Below, piece after piece: positions 1-5,552 of a stretch of DNA of 7,909 nt. The first letter of the stretch is position 1. Each line of letters begins with the position of its first letter. The DNA is taken from the NCBI GenBank assembly GCA_964632485.1, contig CAZWDO010000015.1, positions 1 through 7,909 of the forward strand. Direction: 5' to 3'. The notes beneath the pieces were generated by a model. It was given only the letters and a program-made list of their open reading frames with translations. It was not told the origin of the DNA and made no database searches. This DNA comes from CAZWDO01 sp964632485 [NCBI: uncultured bacterium]. Lineage in GTDB: Bacteria > JAGOEH01. A program made the translations under genes and the position numbers.

Positions 1-650
1 GCCCGGCGTAGCCCGGGAAACCGCCAGAGCGGCTCGCTCCGCCCGGCTCGAAATAGGCCACGGTGCGCGTGCGGCAGTTGAAATGATAGGGCGGCATCCC
101 CGGCTCCGCCGCCGAATTCGCCCCATTTTTTATAATAAGACTGGAAAAATTCAGATGCGTGCTGGTGAAGCATGTCGATGGCTTTTTTGTCCGCATCATT
201 GAAACTGAAATCGAGCGGGGGAAGTTCCGCTTCATTTTCTCCAACATTGTCTGAATCTGATTTAAGGAGCGATTTGACTGCGGAGCGTTTGCCGTACGCC
301 CAGGCGCGATTAAAGAAGGCGCCGAGGTCGATCTCCGTAGCGGCGAGGAACTGGCCTTGCATGACAGCATTGAACAGTTTGACGATTTTGCGCTTAAATT
401 GGGCGTTGGTGGCGCCTAATTGTCGGAAAGAGAGTTCATCGACCGCGGCGCTTTGGAAGTCCGCCATGGCGGATTTGAGTCGGCGCGTCAGCGTGCGCGC
501 GAGGAGTTCCTCCAGCGCGGACGGCGGCAAGATGCCGTTCAGCGCCTTGCGCGCCGCGCTTCCCAATTTCTCCGATAAATAAATGAAAATCTTCAATCGC
601 TTTTCAATAACTGGATGAATTTGTCCAAAAAGCAACGTATGGAACTCCGC
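1..650 (-). pseudogene. Partial, frameshifted phage minor-head (MuF / SPP1 gp7-like) protein
   Basis: The minus strand is open from 650 leftwards and reads as a helical, protein-like sequence (KLGSAARKALNGILPPSALE, then FNDADKKAIDMLHQHASEFF). Near 122-110 the frame moves by one base, and the continuation reads AEPGMPPYHFNCRTRTVAYF up to the window edge. The P-P-x-H-x-N-C-R-T motif is the C-terminal signature of phage Mu gpF / SPP1 gp7-type head morphogenesis proteins, which are minor capsid components; that assignment rests on family knowledge. Removing one G from the GGCGGCGGAG stretch would restore a continuous reading. No ATG with a ribosome binding site is present: the frame is bounded upstream by a stop at 651-653 and offers only TTG codons (635, 596), so the N-terminus is probably missing. 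The gene runs off the left edge and is GC-richer than the rest of the window. It could be a decaying prophage gene, or an intact one with a sequencing error. Confidence 0.55.
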
Positions 651-793
651 TCAGATATTGAAAAGCTGTTGGTGAAAATTGCAGCTCCCCCCTTATCAGT
701 CCCGAAACCCAACCCGAAGATGTGAAAAAGTTTAACATGAAACCCTTTGCCATCATTCGCATCAATGAAAATATCCCCTCAAGGGTACTATAG
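579..793 (+). pseudogene. Short unrecognised coding fragment with a frame break at C6
   Basis: From 579 (ATG at 615) the plus strand reads a protein-like sequence, MNLSKKQRMELRSDIEKLLV, then KIAAP. In that frame it ends at 723-725. Adding one base to the C run at 687-692 would let it continue as SPETQPEDVKKFNMKPFAII to a TAG at 791-793, which also looks like protein. I see no Shine-Dalgarno site before 615 and recognise no family. The fragment overlaps the 5' end of the damaged minus-strand phage-like gene, so two truncated genes may abut here at a rearrangement junction. Only amino-acid composition and the smooth join across the homopolymer support it; it may be chance. Confidence 0.3.
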
Positions 794-1113
794 CCCGATA
801 AATTTAATAGAGCCCGACGGCCCCGTTAACCTCCTTTCTCTTTTTGGTTCGTCTCGACTTGATGAATTGCTTCCCGTTATCGTTATTCTATCGGCGCGCC
901 AGCCAATAAATTTAATTAAAAACATACTGCCGATCGCCGCGTTTAACGGTATTTAATTTTTTTGGATTCTAATCGTCCTATCCTTTACGTTCGAAATTTT
1001 TTTATTTAAAATTGTCTTCTACCAACCAATATGTCAGTATCTTATTGAATTTTTCTGTCAGTATTTCGATAATCATTAGTCCTTTTTCTGCCGGGTCTCT
1101 TGTATTTTTTTTA
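794..1113. other. Gene-free AT-rich spacer upstream of the symporter operon
   Basis: I find no convincing gene here. A TTG-initiated plus-strand frame (747-956) runs through the first half but has no ribosome binding site and no recognisable composition. From about 955 the sequence becomes very AT-rich, with T runs. The features I can point to are a short direct repeat (1032-1064) and two imperfect copies of ATAAATTTAAT (around 797-807 and 906-916). The right end leads into the promoter at 1114. Confidence 0.5.
1032..1064 (+). repeat. Direct repeat TGTCAGTAT, two copies 24 bp apart
   Basis: TGTCAGTAT occurs at 1032-1040 and 1056-1064, giving a 24-bp period. The pair lies 50-82 bp upstream of the symporter promoter's -35 box, where an activator could bind. 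Two short copies in AT-rich DNA may be coincidence. Confidence 0.25.
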
Positions 1114-1141
1114 TTGACTTTACTAAAAAATTGACTATATT
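1114..1141 (+). promoter_or_regulatory. Sigma70-type promoter for the symporter operon
   Basis: A -35 box TTGACT (1114-1119) and a -10 box TATATT (1136-1141), each 5 of 6 matches to consensus, are separated by 16 bp. Transcription would start near 1148-1150, giving a leader of about 48 bases before the AAAGGAG ribosome binding site (1181-1187). A second TTGACT at 1131-1136 has no good -10 box at the right distance. Confidence 0.6.
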
Positions 1142-1196
1142 TCAATTTAAACCGTTTTACGTGCGGATAACCTTTAATCCAAAGGAGTTGTGAACG

Positions 1197-1376
1197 ATGC
1201 TTGGAATCGATGGAATTGGCGTTTTTTTGGCCTTTTTGGGGTGCCTGTTGGCCACCCTGCTGTGTGTGATTTATGGGATCAAGTATTGGAATGTGCCATT
1301 ATCGGAAGAGGAAAATCTGGAAATCGATGAGGAAATTGAATGGGAAAAACATGATCCTGAATTAGGGGGTGAATGA
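1197..1376 (+). CDS. Symporter small accessory protein (59 aa)
   Basis: A 59-residue protein beginning MLGIDGIGVFLAFLGCLLAT. It has one predicted membrane helix (about residues 6-29) ending in a YGIKYWN motif, then a strongly acidic tail (SEEENLEIDEEIEWE). This layout, with a single helix, a C-terminal Y-G-x-x-x-W-N motif and a position just before a sodium:solute symporter, matches the small accessory proteins that accompany SSS transporters; the match is from memory of the family. It would sit in the inner membrane, presumably bound to the symporter. The start is well supported by AAAGGAG at 1181-1187, nine bases upstream. Its TGA overlaps the symporter ATG by one base, so the two are probably translationally coupled. 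The acidic tail of about 25 residues seems longer than in the short family members I remember. Confidence 0.8.
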   Translation: MLGIDGIGVFLAFLGCLLATLLCVIYGIKYWNVPLSEEENLEIDEEIEWEKHDPELGGE

Positions 1377-2977
1377 TGATAACAGGAATGGGAACAATTA
1401 TATTCATTGTGCTTTTCTATTTGGTTGTTACGGCTTATTTAGGTTATTTAGGTTATAAACATACGAAAACCGCCTCTGATTATTTGATTGCGGGTCGCAA
1501 AGTACATCCCATCATTATGGCTATCTCCTATGGGGCAACGTTTATCAGCACGGCAGCTATTGTAGGATTTGGTGGCGCATCGGCTGTTTTTGGAATGGGT
1601 TTGCTTTGGCTGACTTTTTTGAATATTCTGGTGGGAATTTTTATAGCGTTTATTTTTTTTGGTAAAAAAACCCGACGTATGGGTCATTTGCTTGATGCCC
1701 ACACTTTTTCCGAGTTTTTAGGTAAGCGATTCGATTCCTCTTTCTTGCAGGCAGCTTCCGGTTTGATGATTTTTTTAGCCATGCCACTCTATGCCGGATC
1801 GGTGATTATTGGCGGCGCGCAGTTTATTGCCGAAACCTTAAATGTTAATTATGAAGCGGCCTTGCTATTTTTTGTGGCGATTGTATCGATTTATGTGATT
1901 ATGGGTGGATTGAAGGGGGTTATGTACACCGACGCCTTCCAGGGGACGATTATGTTTATAGGGATGGCTATTCTGTTAGTGTTTACATATTCAATGTTAG
2001 GCGGTGTCATTAATGCCCATCGTTCCTTATCCGCCCTTACGAGTGAAGCTGTGGCAGTATTTGGCAAGGCGGGACACCAGGGATGGACAAGTATGCCGGC
2101 CATAGGATCTGTCTTTTGGTGGCAATTGGTTTCGACTATTGTGATGGGTGTTGGAATCGGCGTTTTAGCTCAGCCTCAATTGGCAGTAAGGTTCATGACG
2201 GTTAAAAGTGACCGCGAATTGCATCGCGCGGTTCTAATCGGTGGAATTTTTATTCTAATGATGACCGGCGTCGCTTTTATGGTGGGTTCTTTGTCAAATG
2301 TCTGGTTTTTCCAGACGACCGGTAAAATCTCATTTTTGGCCGCTGATAAACGGGTTGACAAGATTATTCCAATGTTCATCAATTCCTCCATGCCGACATG
2401 GTTCGGCGCCATTTTTATGGTGACCCTGCTGGCAGCGGCCATGTCAACCCTTAGCTCACAATTTCATACTTTAGGAGCCGCTTTTGGGCGTGATTTTCTG
2501 GAACAGGGACTCAAGATTAAATCCCATAATACTATTATCACTACAAAATTAGCGATGATCGTCGGCATTTTTATCAGTACTTTTATTGCTTATTTTTTAC
2601 CGAAATTTTTTGAAAAAGGATCCGCGATTATTGCGATCGGCACTTCTATTTTTTTTGGACTTTGCGCGGCGGCTTTTTTACCTTTGTTTTTCGGGGCGCT
2701 CTATTCGAAGCGCATCACAAAACAAGCCGCTATCAGCGGTTTTTTTTCCGGGTTAGCTATAAGCAGCTTTTGGCTTATCTTTGTCCATTCTAAAGAATCC
2801 AAACCCATGGGTATTTGCCAGGCAATTTTTGGTATGGACACTTTAGCTGGGGAATCAATCTGGCAACATGTTGATCCCATTATTATTGCTCTGCCATTAT
2901 CTATTATTGTCACTATCGTTGTGACTATGTTGACCAAAATAAAAAATCCAGCCTATGTTGAAAAATGCTTTAAATAA
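1376..2977 (+). CDS. Sodium:solute symporter (SSS family, LeuT fold)
   Basis: A 533-aa integral membrane protein with about 13 hydrophobic segments, the usual SSS length and topology. Family hallmarks are visible: SYGATFISTAAIVGFGG (residues 51-67) in the first core helix, YVIMGGLKGVMYTDAFQG (173-190), the typical SSS signature, and AAAMSTLSSQFHTLGAAFGRD (353-373), whose serine pair corresponds to the sodium-binding serines of core helix 8 in vSGLT. It should couple sodium influx to uptake of a small solute across the inner membrane. The substrate cannot be read from the sequence; organic anions or amino acids are common for the family. The adjacent ATG at 1373 is an alternative start, but the GGGGG run at 1365-1369 is better spaced from 1376 (six bases). 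It follows the small accessory protein gene with one base of overlap, and the pair shares the promoter at 1114-1141. Confidence 0.9.
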   Translation: MITGMGTIIFIVLFYLVVTAYLGYLGYKHTKTASDYLIAGRKVHPIIMAISYGATFISTAAIVGFGGASAVFGMGLLWLTFLNILVGIFIAFIFFGKKTRRMGHLLDAHTFSEFLGKRFDSSFLQAASGLMIFLAMPLYAGSVIIGGAQFIAETLNVNYEAALLFFVAIVSIYVIMGGLKGVMYTDAFQGTIMFIGMAILLVFTYSMLGGVINAHRSLSALTSEAVAVFGKAGHQGWTSMPAIGSVFWWQLVSTIVMGVGIGVLAQPQLAVRFMTVKSDRELHRAVLIGGIFILMMTGVAFMVGSLSNVWFFQTTGKISFLAADKRVDKIIPMFINSSMPTWFGAIFMVTLLAAAMSTLSSQFHTLGAAFGRDFLEQGLKIKSHNTIITTKLAMIVGIFISTFIAYFLPKFFEKGSAIIAIGTSIFFGLCAAAFLPLFFGALYSKRITKQAAISGFFSGLAISSFWLIFVHSKESKPMGICQAIFGMDTLAGESIWQHVDPIIIALPLSIIVTIVVTMLTKIKNPAYVEKCFK

Positions 2978-3000
2978 TTTCAAACTATAATTATCAATGG

Positions 3001-3035
3001 CATTCTCCTCACCCTGCCGTCTCGCAGGAGGAATG
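3001..3035 (+). other. Imperfect stem-loop downstream of the symporter
   Basis: Outer arms CATTC (3001-3005) and GAATG (3031-3035) and inner arms CCTGC (3013-3017) and GCAGG (3024-3028) form a two-part stem with an asymmetric internal loop and a six-base terminal loop. No T run follows, so it is not a standard intrinsic terminator. It starts 23 bases after the symporter stop and could protect the mRNA 3' end. Confidence 0.35.
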
Positions 3036-3077
3036 TAAGACACAACTTTCCCTGAGAGTAAACCAATAATATTTTTT

Positions 3078-3110
3078 GGGGGGGGGGTAGTTTAAACTGC
3101 CCCCCCCTTT
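3078..3110 (+). terminator. G10/C8 hairpin, probable terminator of the symporter operon
   Basis: Ten G (3078-3087), the palindromic centre AGTTTAAACT (3089-3098) and eight C (3100-3107) pair almost perfectly: an unbroken stem with one T-G wobble (3088/3099) and a loop of about four bases. TTT follows on the plus strand, a short U tract, so termination of the rightward symporter transcript is the likeliest role. It also sits directly after the TAA (3109-3111) of the alternative reading frame on the minus strand, so it may close both convergent transcripts. On the minus strand the hairpin is followed by A residues rather than T. Confidence 0.5.
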
Positions 3111-3185
3111 AATAAGGAATCCAGTTGAAACCCGATTCATCGTAAGCGCAGATAAAGCCGGACTGATCAAAATTTCCACTTCTCA

Positions 3186-4334
3186 CTATTTGATGATTGA
3201 GTGAATTGGCGAATCGGTCTTTAAGAGTTGTCTGATCTCGGAATAGGGGATCAACACCGTGGGGGCTCCCTGCGCATAAGCGCCAATTTCATACGCATTC
3301 CAGGTAAAAACAATACCTTCCATCAACAATGAGAACTCTTTATTCAAGTAAAACCCGTTATCTCCAAAACTCCATTCCGAGAGATCGCCGTTTTCTTCGA
3401 TAAAATGAGTTTTGGCAACGCGCAGCAATTCCCCTTCAGAGCCGGTTCTGAATATATCATCAAGGGTCAGCAGTCTTCCGCTGGAGAGGTCAAAGTTGAA
3501 ATATTTATCCCAACTCATGCCATGGGCGCCCCCTGAAAAGGAATTGCCGACCATGCGGATGGACAGCAAATTTTTGTCGTTCAGGGTGATTTCGAAATAG
3601 GTCATTTCCTCGATAAAATCCTCTTCCTGCAACTGATCGATTCGGTTAACATATTCCTCGGCGGTTTTCGGCGCTGTAGTTTCATCCTGATCGCCGATCA
3701 ATTGCCGGAACAGAAAGTGGTTAATCTGATCGGCGATGACCGGTTTGGCGGTAATGATGCGCGGCATGCTCACGGCCATGAACGAACAGGGCGCGCTGGT
3801 ATCGATTTCCGAGGACTCCTCTTCCTCCTCGTCAAACCCGCCCCTAATCATGCGCCGGTCGCAGTTTTTCTTCGCGTGGTAATGGAACTCAGCCTGGACG
3901 CAGTCATCCAATGCTTCATGCAGTTTGACCGGCATCGTTTTTTTGTTGCCCGGATTTTCCCACACGCCTTCAAACACTCCCTTGCCCGTGAATTTCCCTT
4001 TGAATATCCCGGTAACCCTTGAGGTTTGCGGATCGCTTTCTTCCAATTGTATTATTCCGTTTTCTTCCAACTGGCCCCGTAACGTAATGGGTGTTCTGAT
4101 TTTATCATAGTAATAGACGCCTATGACCTGATTGTCACTTTCCTCCGATTTTAAATGTTGCATTTCGAGGGTAATCGGATATTTTTCAGCGATGAATCCT
4201 TTGAGTTTGGAATAAAATGAACCTTCGATTCCAATGGTGCTTGTTCCAAATTGCGCATGAAGCATAACCGGCAACATGATGATCATTAATACCCAGACAA
4301 ATAAAATCCCTTTGATGGGTGGACATTTTGCCAT
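3186..4334 (-). CDS. Secreted protein with DUF4163/DUF3298-like C-terminal region
   Basis: A 382-aa exported protein. Residues 1-27 form a signal peptide (hydrophobic core GILFVWVLMIIMLPVML, likely cleavage after LHA). Residues 65-140 look like a beta-rich region with alternating glycines (TGIFKGKFTGKGVFEGVWEN) that I cannot name. An acidic patch, DEEEEESSEID, lies at 168-178. Residues 185-280 resemble DUF4163, including FSGGAHGMSWDKYFNFDL. Residues 282-370 resemble DUF3298: the pattern LTLDDIF, then FTWNAYEIGAYAQGAPTVLI, then PYSEIRQLL is typical of this RsiV/PdaC-type domain. Such domains occur in anti-sigma factor and peptidoglycan deacetylase ectodomains; no catalytic domain is visible, so binding or envelope sensing is plausible. 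The start is set by AAGGAGG seven bases upstream. The last 11 residues may be wrong: from 3219 another frame reads 36 further protein-like residues to a stop at 3109-3111. Confidence 0.7.
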   Translation of the reverse strand: MAKCPPIKGILFVWVLMIIMLPVMLHAQFGTSTIGIEGSFYSKLKGFIAEKYPITLEMQHLKSEESDNQVIGVYYYDKIRTPITLRGQLEENGIIQLEESDPQTSRVTGIFKGKFTGKGVFEGVWENPGNKKTMPVKLHEALDDCVQAEFHYHAKKNCDRRMIRGGFDEEEEESSEIDTSAPCSFMAVSMPRIITAKPVIADQINHFLFRQLIGDQDETTAPKTAEEYVNRIDQLQEEDFIEEMTYFEITLNDKNLLSIRMVGNSFSGGAHGMSWDKYFNFDLSSGRLLTLDDIFRTGSEGELLRVAKTHFIEENGDLSEWSFGDNGFYLNKEFSLLMEGIVFTWNAYEIGAYAQGAPTVLIPYSEIRQLLKTDSPIHSIIK

Positions 4335-4390
4335 GATTAAATCCTCCTTTTTTGATGGGTAGGTAAAATATGCGTAAAACGGTTCCTTAA

Positions 4391-4418
4391 CCTATAACAG
4401 GCTGAAACTGGTAGTAAA
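4391..4418 (-). promoter_or_regulatory. Candidate promoter for the DUF3298-like gene
   Basis: On the minus strand TTTACT (4418-4413) and TATAGG (4396-4391) are separated by 16 bp, each matching consensus at 4 of 6 positions. This would give a leader of about 50 bases before the ATG at 4334. The leader contains AACCGTTTTACG (4384-4373), which is also found in the symporter operon leader. The 176-base gap between this gene and the upstream ppk2 gene, transcribed the same way, supports a separate promoter but does not exclude read-through. Confidence 0.3.
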
Positions 4419-4510
4419 ATTTGTTTTATATCCACAGGTTTTAATTTTTGGGTCATGAGTCGCCAAAGCAACTATGAGTGGATTGATCAGTTGATTCAGT
4501 TCCATCAGCT

Positions 4511-5311
4511 TCAATCGATCGTAAACTGTGATAAATCTCCGGCAGGTTCGGGAAATTGGGGTTTCATTTTTTCCAGTGTCTTACGTATCTGTCGAGCGAT
4601 CAAATAATTGCGGTACTTGTTGCTATTGGCGGGAACAACATACCAGGGAGCATACCGGGTTCCCGTTGCGCTTAGCGTTTGCTCAAACTGCTCTATATAT
4701 CGATCCCACAGTTCGCGTTCCTTGATATCCTCTGCATTAAATTTCCAGTTTTTTGCGGGATTTTTGAGCCGCTCTTCCAGCCTTTTTTTTTGTTCGTCTT
4801 TGGAAATATAGAGAAAAAATTTTAGTATTCGAGTTCCTGAATGGAATAATAAACGTTCAAATTCATTTATATAACGGTAGCGTTGACGGCATTCCTTATC
4901 GTCAATCCAGTCGTGAACTTTGACAATTAGCACATCTTCATAATGGGACCGGTTAAAAATTTTAATCATCCCTTTAGTCGGGGTTTCTTTGTGAATCCGC
5001 CACAAGAAATCATGAGCCAGTTCTTCGGCGTTGGGGGCTTTAAATGAAGTGACTTCGCAGCCCTGAGGATTAAGGGGCCCGAAAACCGATCGAATTGTAC
5101 CATCTTTGCCGCCCGCATCCAGCGCTTGAAATATTATAAGTAAAGATTGCCGGTTTTCAGCGTAAAGTTTGACCTGAAGATCATCAATGCGACTGATTTC
5201 AATCGCCGTTTGTTTTAAAAGTTCTTCCTTTCCTAATGATTTCGGACGCTTGAAATCAATTTTGGAAAGTTTGACTTTGTCAAAATGGTTGATTTTGATT
5301 AATCTGGCCAT
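4511..5311 (-). CDS. ppk2: Polyphosphate kinase 2 (PPK2-family polyphosphate:nucleotide phosphotransferase)
   Basis: A 266-aa cytoplasmic enzyme that transfers phosphate between polyphosphate and nucleotides. The PPK2 fold is clear: Walker A ALDAGGKDG (residues 63-71), Walker B region IFNRSHYEDVLIVKVHDW (118-135), a lid segment rich in charged residues (NPAKNWKFNAEDIKERELW, 184-202) and the C-terminal motif TRYAPWYVVPANSNKYRN (218-235). Class I enzymes usually have FDRSWYN in the Walker B region; FNRSHYED together with the short length points to the class III-like group, which can phosphorylate both NMP and NDP. That subclass call is inference. The ATG at 5311 is preceded by AAAGGAA (5322-5316) and by a perfect consensus promoter. 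Length matches single-domain PPK2 proteins, and nothing appears missing. The gene is divergent from pspA across a 241-base intergenic region. Confidence 0.9.
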   Translation of the reverse strand: MARLIKINHFDKVKLSKIDFKRPKSLGKEELLKQTAIEISRIDDLQVKLYAENRQSLLIIFQALDAGGKDGTIRSVFGPLNPQGCEVTSFKAPNAEELAHDFLWRIHKETPTKGMIKIFNRSHYEDVLIVKVHDWIDDKECRQRYRYINEFERLLFHSGTRILKFFLYISKDEQKKRLEERLKNPAKNWKFNAEDIKERELWDRYIEQFEQTLSATGTRYAPWYVVPANSNKYRNYLIARQIRKTLEKMKPQFPEPAGDLSQFTID

Positions 5312-5355
5312 ACGGTTCCTTTGTTTTAATTGGCAATAGAATTATTACAATATAT

Positions 5356-5384
5356 ATTATAATCCTCTGAATTAAAATTGTCAA
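5356..5384 (-). promoter_or_regulatory. Perfect-consensus sigma70 promoter for ppk2
   Basis: On the minus strand TTGACA (5384-5379), a 17-bp spacer and TATAAT (5361-5356) match the housekeeping consensus exactly. Transcription would start near 5349, about 38 bases before the ATG. The 10-bp palindrome AATATATATT (5349-5358) overlaps the -10 box and start point; it could be an operator, or just AT-rich sequence. Confidence 0.75.
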
Positions 5385-5494
5385 GTCATATTTAAAAATA
5401 ATATGAGAAATGGGTTTATATTGGTTTAAAATGAATGATCTGAGGAATTATCAAATTTTTGAGTAAAATAACCTAAAAAACAATTTTTTTTTAC

Positions 5495-5523
5495 TTGACA
5501 AAATGTGTGAATCGGGTTAAGTT
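5495..5523 (+). promoter_or_regulatory. Candidate promoter for the pspA operon
   Basis: A perfect -35 box TTGACA (5495-5500) is followed after 17 bp by a poor -10 box TAAGTT (5518-5523). TATGAT at 5523-5528 is a better -10 box but is 22 bp away. The mismatch suggests a weak or activator-dependent promoter. I see no sigma54 element (GG-N10-GC) of the kind that drives psp in enterobacteria. Confidence 0.4.
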
Positions 5524-5552
5524 ATGATTAAACGATGAAAGGAGCTATTTCT

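Noticed and set aside
172-582. 136-aa plus-strand frame in the GC-rich left end
   Set aside because: Its composition (Ser/Ala/Arg-rich) is that of an antisense frame, and the opposite strand has the recognisable phage motif.
747-956. 69-aa plus-strand frame starting at TTG
   Set aside because: No ribosome binding site, a rare start codon and no family resemblance. The better frame over its first 50 bases is a different one.
1131-1159. Second TTGACT as an alternative -35 box
   Set aside because: At the proper spacing the -10 position reads GTTTTA, a poor match.
1448-2937. Several minus-strand frames of 70-88 aa across the symporter gene
   Set aside because: All are antisense shadows of the symporter, whose frame carries the SSS motifs.
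4313-4361. Direct repeat ACCCATCAAA flanking the DUF3298-like start codon on the minus strand
   Set aside because: A single 10-mer pair with no element between the copies other than the ribosome binding site and first codons; not a credible target-site duplication.
4455-4520. Plus-strand ATG with a protein-like start MSRQSNYEWIDQLIQFHQLQ
   Set aside because: No Shine-Dalgarno site or promoter, and the frame then runs antisense through the 3' end of ppk2, so it is probably chance.
5535-5552. Upstream ATG adding six residues (MKGAIS) to PspA
   Set aside because: The AAAGGAG ribosome binding site lies just after this ATG and is well placed for 5553, and PspA proteins begin with the amphipathic helix MFKRL.
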